DNA of 64,000 nucleotides. Origin: Ferruginibacter sp. (GTDB lineage Bacteria > Bacteroidota > Bacteroidia > Chitinophagales > Chitinophagaceae). Every line of letters starts with the position of its first letter. Position 1 is the first letter of the stretch. Shown here piece after piece: positions 42,323 to 50,680 of the stretch. The position numbers and the translations under genes were made by a program. The notes under the pieces are model-generated. The model made no database searches. It saw nothing but the letters and a program-made list of their open reading frames with translations, and was not told where the DNA came from. The stretch lies in contig JAOQAK010000041.1 in assembly GCA_025963635.1 (NCBI GenBank), positions 50,290 to 114,289 of the forward strand. The letters run 5' to 3'.

Positions 42323-43603
42323 ATGGAAAAAAACAAGCAGTCTGCTGTTAGGGAATTTTCATCCTACGAGGTATTTGTTATCGCTATACTTGCTTTTACC
42401 CAATTTACGGTGGTCCTCGATTTTATGGTGATGTCGCCGCTCGGCGATATATTAATGAAGTCAATGGGCCTGAAAACTTCACAATTCGGCCTGGCTGTAT
42501 CGAGCTATGCATTCAGTGCCGGTATTGCCGGTTTACTTACAGCCGGTTTTGCAGATAGGTTCGACCGAAAGAAATTGCTTTTGTTCTTTTATATTGGATT
42601 CATTGCTGGTACGTTTTTTTGTGCGATCACTTCTTCTTATCCTATGCTTATCGCAGCCCGCATTGTTACGGGATTGTTTGGCGGGGTGATCGGGTCAATA
42701 TCAATGGCCATTGTAGCAGATTTATTTTTAATCGAACAGCGTGGCCGGGTGATGGGCTTTATGCAAATGGGTTTTGGCGCAAGCCAGGTATTAGGCATTC
42801 CTGTGAGCTTGTACCTGGCCAACCAGTGGGGGTGGCAATCACCTTTCTTTATGATCGTTGGACTGGCCTCTATTGTATGGATAGTAATTGTGGCAAAGAT
42901 GCGACCCATCAACAGGCACCTGGCAGTACAAACAGATCGCAATGCTTTTAAGCACCTGGTGCATACTGTTTCAAAACGGAATTACCGCATAGGTTTTCTG
43001 GCAACGGCCATGCTCTCGTTGGGCGGCTTTATGATGATGCCGTGGGGAAGCGCTTTTGCCATAAACAACTTACATGTAACACCCCAACAATTGCCGTTGC
43101 TGTTCATGGTGTCGGGCGTGAGTTCACTTGTGATAATGCCTTTGATCGGCCGGCTAAGCGATCGGATTGATAAGTTTAAAATGTTTGGGATCGCATCATT
43201 GTGGATGATCATAATGGTAGTTATTTATACAAATCTTACTCCTGTTCCTTTCTTACTGGTGTTGTTAATGAATGTTTTTTTTATGATGGGAATTATGAGC
43301 CGCATGGTGCCTGCGATGGCGCTCACTTCTGCTTTGCCCGAAATGCAGGATCGTGGAGCATTTATGAGTGTCAGTTCATCTCTGCAACAAATTGCAGGCG
43401 GGTTTGCTGCCGCCATTGGTGGTATGATCGTGGTTCAGCAAACAAAATATTCACCGCTGGAACATTACAATACATTAGGGTATGTTATTGTGGGATTATC
43501 CGTTATCAGCATCTATATGGTTTACCGGGTAAGTAAATTGATTAAAACCCGGCAAACCCAACAGCCGGAAATCACCAGGATGGCAGCGCCGGTAATTGAA
43601 TAG
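42323..43603 (+). CDS. MFS transporter, DHA-type exporter
   Basis: A 426-residue inner membrane transporter of the major facilitator superfamily with 12 predicted hydrophobic segments. Motif A is present in the loop between helices 2 and 3 as GFADRFDRKKLLL (G-x3-D-R-x-G/D-R/K) and repeated in the second half as GRLSDRIDKFKM. The start of helix 1 (AILAFTQFTVVLDFMVMSPL) contains the acidic residue of proton-coupled DHA exporters. The frame is open 26 codons upstream, overlapping the small HMA-like gene; the ATG at 42323 gives a normal N-terminus. With the TetR gene upstream, it probably exports a toxic compound; substrate unknown. Confidence 0.9.
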   Translation: MEKNKQSAVREFSSYEVFVIAILAFTQFTVVLDFMVMSPLGDILMKSMGLKTSQFGLAVSSYAFSAGIAGLLTAGFADRFDRKKLLLFFYIGFIAGTFFCAITSSYPMLIAARIVTGLFGGVIGSISMAIVADLFLIEQRGRVMGFMQMGFGASQVLGIPVSLYLANQWGWQSPFFMIVGLASIVWIVIVAKMRPINRHLAVQTDRNAFKHLVHTVSKRNYRIGFLATAMLSLGGFMMMPWGSAFAINNLHVTPQQLPLLFMVSGVSSLVIMPLIGRLSDRIDKFKMFGIASLWMIIMVVIYTNLTPVPFLLVLLMNVFFMMGIMSRMVPAMALTSALPEMQDRGAFMSVSSSLQQIAGGFAAAIGGMIVVQQTKYSPLEHYNTLGYVIVGLSVISIYMVYRVSKLIKTRQTQQPEITRMAAPVIE

Positions 43604-43717
43604 AAATACTTCCCTTGTTGTAAATGAGAGGTTTCATAATGGTCATGAACAGTTGTTCAAAACTGCTATACAACTTTTATATGAAATTTGCTCTCCTGTA
43701 TAGACGATATAGACACT

Positions 43718-43747
43718 AAAAATCCGGAGGTTAGCACTCCGGATTTT
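43718..43747. terminator. Bidirectional terminator between MFS and peptidase genes
   Basis: AAAAATCCGGAG (43718-43729) pairs with CTCCGGATTTT (43737-43747) around a 7-base loop, with A-run on the left and T-run on the right. It serves two convergent genes. Confidence 0.85.
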
Positions 43748-43766
43748 AACTGCTTGTATTTACAAT

Positions 43767-45137
43767 TTACTTGCTCATCTCAGTAAAATACTGATGGAAA
43801 TAAGGAATGGTTTCAATGCCTTTATAAAAGTTCGCCAGGTTAAATTTTTCATTCGGACTGTGCAGGTTGTCACTATCGAGGCCAAAACCCATAAACACTA
43901 TTTTAACGCCGAGCTCCTTTTCAAACAATGCACAAATAGGAATGCTTCCACCGCCGCGAACCGGGATGGGCGACTTGCCAAAAGTGGTCTCTAATGCTTT
44001 CGCTGCTGCCTTGTAAGCAATACTATCGATCGGTGTCATATAGGGTTCTCCGCCATGATGTTCAAACGCATCCACTGTAACACCCGGAGGAGCAATTTTT
44101 TTGAAATGCTCCAGCAACATAGCGGTAATTTTTTCCGAAGATTGATTTGGAACCAGTCTTGCCGAAATTTTCGCCATTGCTTTAGCGGGTAATACTGTTT
44201 TGGCGCCTTCGCCCTGGTAACCTCCCCAGATACCATTCAACTCCAATGTTGGTCGTATACCTGTTCTTTCATTGGTTGTAAATCCTTTTTCGCCCCACAA
44301 TTCTTTTACGCCGAGGTCTTCTTTATATTCCTGTTCATCATATGGAGCGGCTGCCATTAATTTTCTTTCTTCTTCAGTTGAGTTAACCACATCGTCATAA
44401 AAGCCGGGTATGGTAATATGGTTATTTTCATCATGGCATGATGCGATCATTTTAGCCAGCATGGTGATCGGGTTGGCAACTGCTCCCCCATAAACGCCGC
44501 TATGAAGGTCGCGGTTAGCGCCTGTTACCATTACTTCTATATAACTCAGGCCCCGCACACCAATATCAATGCTGGGAGTATCCAGGCTGATCATAGCCGT
44601 ATCACTGATCAAAATAACATCGGCTTTTAATAATTCTTTTTGGCTGGCGACAAATTTACCGAGATTGGGAGAACCTACTTCCTCTTCTCCTTCGATACAG
44701 AACTTCACATTATTGGTAAGTGTATTAGTTGCAAGCATCATTTCCAGCGCTTTCACGTGCATGTATACCTGTCCTTTGTCATCGCAGCTGCCGCGGGCGA
44801 AAATTTTACCTTCAATAATAACAGGATCAAAAGGTCCACTCTTCCACAGTTCAAGCGGCTCAGCAGGCTGAACATCATAGTGCCCATACACCAACACAGT
44901 GGGTTTGGAAGGATCAATTATTTTTTCTGCGTAAACGATCGGGTGCCCCTCGGTAGGATATATTTTCACTTTGTCTGCACCTGCTTCAATTAACCGTTGT
45001 TTTACGGATTCTGCGCAGCGCACCATGTCTGCTTTGTTTTCACTTTTCGCACTCACGCTGGGGATACGCAACAGTTCCAATAATTCGTTCAAGAAGCGAT
45101 CTTTGTTTTTTTCCTGGTAATCTTTCCAAACTTGCAT
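43767..45137 (-). CDS. M20 family metallodipeptidase
   Basis: A 456-residue cytoplasmic zinc dipeptidase of family M20 (M20/M25/M40, carnosinase-like). The signature motifs are VLVYGHYDVQPAEPLELWKS (metal His and catalytic Asp, near residue 85), FARGSCDDKGQVYMHVKA (bridging Asp, near residue 117) and FCIEGEEEVGSPN (catalytic Glu pair, near 151), with a late RGGGSIPICALFEKELG. The frame opens 27 codons upstream, but MQVWKDYQEKNKDRFLNEL at 45137 is the typical start. Single gene with a terminator downstream. Confidence 0.93.
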   Translation of the reverse strand: MQVWKDYQEKNKDRFLNELLELLRIPSVSAKSENKADMVRCAESVKQRLIEAGADKVKIYPTEGHPIVYAEKIIDPSKPTVLVYGHYDVQPAEPLELWKSGPFDPVIIEGKIFARGSCDDKGQVYMHVKALEMMLATNTLTNNVKFCIEGEEEVGSPNLGKFVASQKELLKADVILISDTAMISLDTPSIDIGVRGLSYIEVMVTGANRDLHSGVYGGAVANPITMLAKMIASCHDENNHITIPGFYDDVVNSTEEERKLMAAAPYDEQEYKEDLGVKELWGEKGFTTNERTGIRPTLELNGIWGGYQGEGAKTVLPAKAMAKISARLVPNQSSEKITAMLLEHFKKIAPPGVTVDAFEHHGGEPYMTPIDSIAYKAAAKALETTFGKSPIPVRGGGSIPICALFEKELGVKIVFMGFGLDSDNLHSPNEKFNLANFYKGIETIPYFHQYFTEMSK

Positions 45138-45250
45138 TTTGATGTTGATTTTTTGTAAAAAGGATATGAGTTGGCCAACGAAATTAGGCCTTTTACTTTT
45201 CATTCCTTTATGATTCAAATAACATAAAGTTTATAAAAAATAAATTATTT

Positions 45251-45283
45251 TTTGGTGGAATAATGATTAGCGTATTATATTTG
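45251..45283 (+). promoter_or_regulatory. Orphan plus-strand promoter match
   Basis: TTTG at 45251-45254 and TATATTTG at 45276-45283, spaced 21 bases, match the Bacteroidota promoter on the strand opposite to both flanking genes. The only structure downstream is the hairpin at 45307-45352. This may drive a small RNA or be chance. Confidence 0.4.
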
Positions 45284-45306
45284 TGCCAGATTGTTAGCCA
45301 ATTTAT

Positions 45307-45352
45307 CAGCCTTTGTTTTAGTTGTATTTTAATACACCCAGAGCAAAGGCTG
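45307..45352. terminator. Long hairpin CAGCCTTTG / CAAAGGCTG
   Basis: Nine-base perfect arms at 45307-45315 and 45344-45352 enclose a 28-base loop with an internal GTATT/AATAC stem. It lies 3' of the minus-strand membrane protein gene and may terminate it. There is no strong T-run on either side, so a structured RNA is an alternative. Confidence 0.45.
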
Positions 45353-45374
45353 AGTCTATTTAAAGAAGATCTGA

Positions 45375-45914
45375 TTAACCCTGTTTTCTACCCTTTCGGA
45401 TTAACGAAAATGAGCCTGCAATAATGATATACCCTAAGGCTGCAAATACCAATATCCATTTTATCATAGAAAAAATGAAGGTAAAGAGCGTGCAGGTATC
45501 AGAAATATATCCCTGTAAGGAAATCAGCATCCCGAAATTTTCAAGTACATCGGTCAGGCCGGCGAGTAATACACCTTTTGCCAGTAAACTACCGGCGGAA
45601 GATAAAAGCCCGCGAACGGATGGTGCGATTAAAGCACAAAGCGTAGATAGAAGGAAGGAATAGAAAAAAATAAAGGCGAAATCAAAGTAAGTGTTGATCC
45701 TGACTGCCGAAAGATTATTAGGGTCGCTATTTACCCAATCAGTAATAACACTCTTTGTCATTCCGGCGTTGTAAGCCAATTCCAGACCAATTATGCCTTT
45801 TGGATTGGCAGGCGTTTTTAGCTGGGCGCCAGTTTTAGCCATGATCACGATCATCAAAAACGTACCCGGTATCAACAACAACAGCCGGTCGCGTTTATTG
45901 GAAAGTATATTCAC
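45375..45914 (-). CDS. Membrane protein of unknown function, GTG start
   Basis: A 179-residue protein with four hydrophobic segments (residues about 11-27, 75-97, 108-130 and 140-165) and a basic C-terminus (LIRKGRKQG). No enzymatic motif is visible. The start is GTG at 45914, immediately after the TGA of the superoxide dismutase gene with no spacer, so translation is probably coupled by termination-reinitiation. No alternative ATG precedes the first membrane segment. Function is unknown; the tight link to an exported superoxide dismutase suggests an oxidative or envelope role, which is inference. Confidence 0.8.
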   Translation of the reverse strand: MNILSNKRDRLLLLIPGTFLMIVIMAKTGAQLKTPANPKGIIGLELAYNAGMTKSVITDWVNSDPNNLSAVRINTYFDFAFIFFYSFLLSTLCALIAPSVRGLLSSAGSLLAKGVLLAGLTDVLENFGMLISLQGYISDTCTLFTFIFSMIKWILVFAALGYIIIAGSFSLIRKGRKQG

Positions 45915-46670
45915 TCAGAGGCTGTTAAACCTTTCCCCTACATAATTCCAGTTCAGTATTTTCCAAAAATTCTCAACATAATCTGCCCGGCGGTTTTGAT
46001 ATTTTAAGTAATACGCATGCTCCCATACATCCAATCCAAATAAGGGGAAACCTTTTACTTCTGAGATATCCATTAGCGGGTTATCCTGGTTTGGCGTGGA
46101 ACTGACTACTATTTTTTTATCACTATTGTAAACCAGCCAGGCCCAGCCGCTGCCAAATCTGGTGGTGGCTGCCGTGGTGAGCTGTTTTTTCATTTCATCA
46201 AAAGAGCCAAAATCCTTTTCAATAGCAGTTAAGAATTTGCCGGCAGGTTTGGCATTGGCATTCGGCAGCATGCATTTCCAATACAATTCATGGTTGTAAT
46301 GCCCGCCACCGTTGTTGCGCATTTTTACAGAATACTTAGAAATCTTACTCAGTACATCTTCAAGCGGTTTCGTGGTATCCACTTTTTCGGCGGCCGCGGC
46401 TTCTTTTAAATTTTTACTGTAGGCAGCTGCGTGTTTATTATAATGTATATCCATAGTTTGGGCATCTATAGAAGGCTCAAGCGCATTGTAAGCATAGGGA
46501 AGCGGCTGCTGGTCAAATCCAGTTGCGAAAATTTTAAAATCAGGAGCTAAAGGGGAAGTTGTATTACGACCGGCCGCCATCAATGCATTTATTGCGGGTA
46601 AAGCGATGAGTGTAGCCACACCCGCTTTGGCAGATTTTTCAATGAAATTTCTCCTGGTAGTTGGTTTCAT
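45915..46670 (-). CDS. Superoxide dismutase (Fe/Mn) with twin-arginine signal
   Basis: A 251-residue Fe/Mn superoxide dismutase with an N-terminal extension: TTRRNFIEKSAKAG (residues 4-17) followed by a hydrophobic stretch fits a Tat signal peptide, so the enzyme is likely exported folded with its metal. Metal ligands can be placed at His 76 (MDIHYNKH), His 127 (GGHYNHELYW), Asp 214 and His 218 (LDVWEHAYYLKY). The GGGHYNHELYW region has Gly-Gly at the position where Mn/Fe types differ, so the metal is not assigned. It destroys superoxide outside the cytoplasm. Confidence 0.92.
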   Translation of the reverse strand: MKPTTRRNFIEKSAKAGVATLIALPAINALMAAGRNTTSPLAPDFKIFATGFDQQPLPYAYNALEPSIDAQTMDIHYNKHAAAYSKNLKEAAAAEKVDTTKPLEDVLSKISKYSVKMRNNGGGHYNHELYWKCMLPNANAKPAGKFLTAIEKDFGSFDEMKKQLTTAATTRFGSGWAWLVYNSDKKIVVSSTPNQDNPLMDISEVKGFPLFGLDVWEHAYYLKYQNRRADYVENFWKILNWNYVGERFNSL

Positions 46671-46693
46671 AATAATTTTTTTATATTATAAAT

Positions 46694-48148
46694 TTAGCTA
46701 AACTTTTTTTCACGGGTAAATATATTAACGACCGGTTTAAAAACAGGACGGATGCTTTTAAAAAAACGGTAATAGAATTCTTTATTGAACAATTGTGAAT
46801 CATGCATTGCCTTATAGGTTAGCAGGGCCCCCAATGGCGCCAGTACCAAAATAGATAGCCACATCCCGATAAAAGGCGAGGTAATATCATCCTTCACAAA
46901 TTTTTCGCCAAACATGTTGAGTAAATGAAAAATCAGGAAAAATATAATTGCAACTACGAGCGGCATACCAAGTCCGCCCTTGCGAATGATTGAACCAAGT
47001 GGCGCACCAATAAAAAACAGCACCAGGCAGGCAAGTGATAAGGAAAATTTCCTGTGCCATTCTATTTGATTGTTGCGTAAATCCCTTTTCTTATTGTCCC
47101 ATTCTGCACCGGAAAATTGGAAAGAATTTTTCATAGTGGTGGCGATGGTCATTGTATTTTCATATACCACGAACCGTGCAGAATCGGGTATCAGTGACGC
47201 AAAGCTTTTAACCGTTGGTTTCACCGGGGGAACCTTTTTCCAAAGGCTGTCCGGCAGCTGGTTGTAATGAAGGGTACTGGTTAGTTCATTATTGAATCTC
47301 GCGCCAAAGCTATCTTTTGCTTTGCCCAGCGAATCGATTGACTTATTCAGTTGACGTATGCTAAGCATCTTGTAATCGTTTTTGAAAATACTGTCAGGCG
47401 TGTTCATCATCTGCAGGGAGCTCAGATCGAATAGCTTCTTATATTCCTTAAAGCCAAGCCTGATAAATTCTGTGCTGGTATCCATTGCATTGCCACGTTC
47501 CTGGTACCGGAACCCATTGTACAGCGTAAATTCCAGGAATTTTTTATCGCCTGAAAAGCCCATGGTGCCTTTCTCAGCAATGATACTATTATCCTGCAAG
47601 CTGTATTGCTGTTCGTAGATCAGTACATTATGAATGGTTTTTCCATCACTATCTTTTTTTCCCACTTTGATTGCATAGCCCGGTATATGATTGTAAAAAG
47701 TGCCTTGTTTCAGATCAAGTGCAGGTTTTTTGTAGGTAATATCATAGTAGAGAGTTTTAAATTTAAGATTGGCATAAGGAATCACATAGTTGGCAAAAAG
47801 AAAGGTGATGCCGCACAGGAAAATAGCTACGAGCATCAGGGGACGCATAAAACGCAATAAGGAGATTCCGGCAGATTTGATTGCCACCAGTTCAAAGCTT
47901 TCGCCCAGGTTTCCAAAAGTCATTATAGAGGAGATCAGGATGGCAATGGGCATGGCCAGCGTTAGTAAGGAAGCGCTCGCATACCATAAAAATTTGCCAA
48001 TGGTAATCAGGTCAAGGTCTTTACCTACCAGGTCGTCGATGTACTTCCATAGGCTTTGCATCATCAAAACAAAGAAAGCAATGAAGAATGTTGCGATAAA
48101 TGGCCCAATAAATGATCGGAGTATAAGCTGATCTAATTTTTTTATCAT
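46694..48148 (-). CDS. LptF/LptG family lipopolysaccharide export permease
   Basis: A 484-residue YjgP/YjgQ permease, the membrane part of the Lpt ABC exporter that moves lipopolysaccharide to the outer membrane. The start IKKLDQLILRSFIGPFIATF is typical, with transmembrane helices near residues 15-40, 55-80, 100-120 and three more after residue 380 (LACLVLFFIGAPLGSIIRKG, VVAIIFFLIFHLLNMFGEKF). The central domain has the beta-jellyroll. It is longer than E. coli LptF because of an insert around residues 260-330. Whether it acts as LptF or LptG is not decided. Confidence 0.9.
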   Translation of the reverse strand: MIKKLDQLILRSFIGPFIATFFIAFFVLMMQSLWKYIDDLVGKDLDLITIGKFLWYASASLLTLAMPIAILISSIMTFGNLGESFELVAIKSAGISLLRFMRPLMLVAIFLCGITFLFANYVIPYANLKFKTLYYDITYKKPALDLKQGTFYNHIPGYAIKVGKKDSDGKTIHNVLIYEQQYSLQDNSIIAEKGTMGFSGDKKFLEFTLYNGFRYQERGNAMDTSTEFIRLGFKEYKKLFDLSSLQMMNTPDSIFKNDYKMLSIRQLNKSIDSLGKAKDSFGARFNNELTSTLHYNQLPDSLWKKVPPVKPTVKSFASLIPDSARFVVYENTMTIATTMKNSFQFSGAEWDNKKRDLRNNQIEWHRKFSLSLACLVLFFIGAPLGSIIRKGGLGMPLVVAIIFFLIFHLLNMFGEKFVKDDITSPFIGMWLSILVLAPLGALLTYKAMHDSQLFNKEFYYRFFKSIRPVFKPVVNIFTREKKFS

Positions 48149-48302
48149 ATGCCGGTTCCACCCAGGGGAACTTTTAATATTAATTTCGGTTATTCTTTAG
48201 TATTTACACGTAAGGGGAATCAATATTCCTGCTGCTTCGCCACAAACAATAGCCGCCTATCTTTCAAAGCAGTTATTTAATAAATAGGTAACTTGTAAAT
48301 CG

Positions 48303-48977
48303 ATGACTGAAAAAACAAAAATAGCCCTTTCTGCTAAGGAACTGGAATTGGTTTGTGATAAAGAGTGGATTTTAACTAAACATAGCATCATAGAAAAAGT
48401 ATACCGCCTTTTCGGGGAACTGTCGGTAGCCATGCAGGAACAGGTTGCGAAAAATGCAGCCTTCTTGCCAGTGGAGGCGCTGGAGCCTAACCCCAAAATA
48501 TCCCGGGGAGAGAGTTACAAAGACCTTCCTTATGTGATGCTGGATTACCCACGCCATTTTACAAAAGATTCAACTGTGGCAATCAGAACATTCTTCTGGT
48601 GGGGAAATGAATTCAGTATTCACCTTCATTTATCCGGAAATCAATTGAAAAAAGCCTTGCCAGCATTGAAACAAGGCTTCACATCTTTCCAAAAGAATGA
48701 CTACTGGGTATGTATCAACGAAAACCCATGGCAACACCATTTTGAAACGGACAATTACCTGCCGCTTAAAAATTATACCGCAAACGATTTTGAAAAATTA
48801 CTCCAGGAAAAGCCATTTATTAAAATTGCTAAGCGAATTTCCTTGCAGCATTGGGATACTGCCCCGGAATTTTTACGAATTCATTTTATTGAAATGCTGG
48901 TGCTGATGCAAACTAATTTCCCAGTCGGTGAAAGAGATCTTTCACCTGGTATTCCCATAACTGGCTTTGATCTTTGA
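48303..48977 (+). CDS. Uncharacterised protein (224 aa)
   Basis: No family is recognised with certainty. The 224-residue soluble protein, beginning TEKTKIALSAKELELVCDKE, has no signal peptide or membrane segment. It contains a conserved-looking centre (SYKDLPYVMLDYPRHFTKDS, IRTFFWWGNEFSIHLHLSG) and many aromatic residues in ENPWQHHFETDNYLPLKNY. The composition argues for a genuine, conserved Bacteroidota protein. It is divergent from lptF and its last 65 bases overlap the convergent START-like gene. Confidence 0.75.
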   Translation: MTEKTKIALSAKELELVCDKEWILTKHSIIEKVYRLFGELSVAMQEQVAKNAAFLPVEALEPNPKISRGESYKDLPYVMLDYPRHFTKDSTVAIRTFFWWGNEFSIHLHLSGNQLKKALPALKQGFTSFQKNDYWVCINENPWQHHFETDNYLPLKNYTANDFEKLLQEKPFIKIAKRISLQHWDTAPEFLRIHFIEMLVLMQTNFPVGERDLSPGIPITGFDL

Positions 48978-49293
48978 TATCTTTCTTTTCAGCGAAATCC
49001 TTAATTACGAGGATAGTTTGATTGGTTACTTCAGATTTTTCTATGCTAAATTCAAAGAATTCTTCTTTAGGAGCATGAAGCCAGTGGTAACGAATATATT
49101 TATCTTCTTCACCTTCCATTAATTCTGCCTGCTCATCAGAACCATTCCACGAAAAACTGAAAATGCCATCTCTTTCATCTACCTTATCCGCAAACCATTC
49201 CTGCAGACCCGCGGGGGTACTTAAAAAATCATACAATATGCCTGGCGAACATCTAACCGGGTATTCTAACGTATACAAAACTTTCTTGCTCAT
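48913..49293 (-). CDS. START-like (AHSA1-type) domain protein
   Basis: A 126-residue single-domain protein: SKKVLYTLEYPVRCSPGILY then DFLSTPAGLQEWFADKV, DGIFSFSWNGSDEQAELM and WLHAPKEEFFEFSIEK match the Bacteroidetes START-like/polyketide-cyclase fold proteins, which bind hydrophobic ligands. Ligand and role are unknown. Convergent overlap of 65 bases with the previous gene is unusual. The rpoD gene starts about 270 bases away on the other strand. Confidence 0.82.
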   Translation of the reverse strand: MSKKVLYTLEYPVRCSPGILYDFLSTPAGLQEWFADKVDERDGIFSFSWNGSDEQAELMEGEEDKYIRYHWLHAPKEEFFEFSIEKSEVTNQTILVIKDFAEKKDIKDQSQLWEYQVKDLFHRLGN

Positions 49294-49566
49294 CCAAATA
49301 ATTTAAATTCATACAGAATAGTGCAATAATAACAAAATAATCGAGGCTACAAAATAAATTTTTATTTATGGATGTTAAACGAAATATGCCGTTTTCTTCA
49401 ACAGCCGTTTTTTTAACTGTCAAACCTTGAAAAATATTGAAATTTATTTTTGGTAACCTATTTTAAATGCCTTAAATTACGGTTAAGTACGATATGTTGC
49501 TCCCCCTCCTGAAACTGCTTGAGTAAAATTTTAGCCAACACACTTAAAACTTCCGGCCATATGAGC

Positions 49567-50436
49567 ATGCGTCAACTCAAGATCACTAAATCTATCACCA
49601 ATCGTGAAAGCCAGAGTTTAGAAAAATACCTGCAGGAAATCGGGAAAGTAGAATTAATTTCTCCTGAAGAAGAGGTTAAACTAGCTGTTCTTATCAAGCA
49701 GGGCGACCAGTTAGCACTTGATAAATTAACAAAGGCAAACCTGCGTTTTGTAGTATCTGTTGCCAAACAATACCAGAACCAGGGCCTCACTTTACCTGAT
49801 TTAATCAATGAAGGCAACGTTGGGTTGATAAAGGCGGCGCAAAGGTTTGATGAAACCCGCGGCTTTAAATTTATATCATATGCTGTTTGGTGGATACGGC
49901 AAAGTATTTTGCAGGCACTTGCAGAGCAGTCACGGATAGTGCGTTTGCCACTCAATAAGGTGGGGCTCACCAATCGTATCAGTAAGGCATACTCGCAATT
50001 GGAACAGGAGTATGAAAGAGAGCCTACATCGGAAGAGATTGCTTACCTGTTGGATATGGAAACAGAGGAAGTTGCCGCCACCATGGGTGCTTCGGCACGT
50101 CACATTAGTATGGATCAGCCATTTGCAGATGGGGAAGAAGGATCGCTGATCGACCTTTTGGAAAATCCCAATGCAGAAAGTACTGATATGCATCTCAACT
50201 TCAAAGTTTCATTGTCTACCGAAATTGACCGGTCATTAAGTACCTTAACGGAACGGCAAAAAGATGTCATCAGGTTTTTCTTTGGAATTGGAGTAGATCA
50301 TCCTTTGAGCCTGGAAGATATTGGAGAAAGATATAGCCTCACCAGGGAAAGGGTTCGGCAGATAAAAGATAAGGCCATTACAAAATTGCGCTCTGCTTCT
50401 CGCTGCAAGCTTTTAAGAACCTATCTCGGAGCCTAA
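49567..50436 (+). CDS. rpoD: Primary sigma factor RpoD/SigA, Bacteroidota type
   Basis: The 289-residue housekeeping sigma factor lacks the long region 1.1 of proteobacterial RpoD and starts [20 protein letters not shown] (ATG at 49567; ATGs at 49561 and 49519 are in frame but upstream of the family start). Region 1.2 [20 protein letters not shown]; region 2 [36 protein letters not shown]; region 3 [16 protein letters not shown]; region 4 [16 protein letters not shown] and [13 protein letters not shown]. It recognises TTTG/TAnnTTTG promoters such as those noted here. A strong terminator follows. Confidence 0.96.
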   Translation: MRQLKITKSITNRESQSLEKYLQEIGKVELISPEEEVKLAVLIKQGDQLALDKLTKANLRFVVSVAKQYQNQGLTLPDLINEGNVGLIKAAQRFDETRGFKFISYAVWWIRQSILQALAEQSRIVRLPLNKVGLTNRISKAYSQLEQEYEREPTSEEIAYLLDMETEEVAATMGASARHISMDQPFADGEEGSLIDLLENPNAESTDMHLNFKVSLSTEIDRSLSTLTERQKDVIRFFFGIGVDHPLSLEDIGERYSLTRERVRQIKDKAITKLRSASRCKLLRTYLGA

Positions 50437-50464
50437 AGATTTCATACATTTGCATTTAGATTAT

Positions 50465-50491
50465 AGTGAACTACCCTAGTTCACTTTTTTT
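50465..50491 (+). terminator. Rho-independent terminator of rpoD
   Basis: AGTGAACTA-ccc-TAGTTCACT, a perfect nine-base stem with a three-base loop, followed by six or more Ts, 29 bases after the rpoD stop. Confidence 0.9.
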
Positions 50492-50680
50492 ATGAGGATG
50501 AAGGAAAGTTTGCATGTTAAATAGTTTTATTAAAATCGAATGTGGTTTAATTATCCGGCAGAAATTGGATTAAATTTCACTCGCTGATAAACAAAAAAAG
50601 ATTGATCTATTCACGGGGAAGCAGGTAAGTCGCTCAAATAAATTCAGATATAACTCATCATATAACAATAACTTAAAAAT

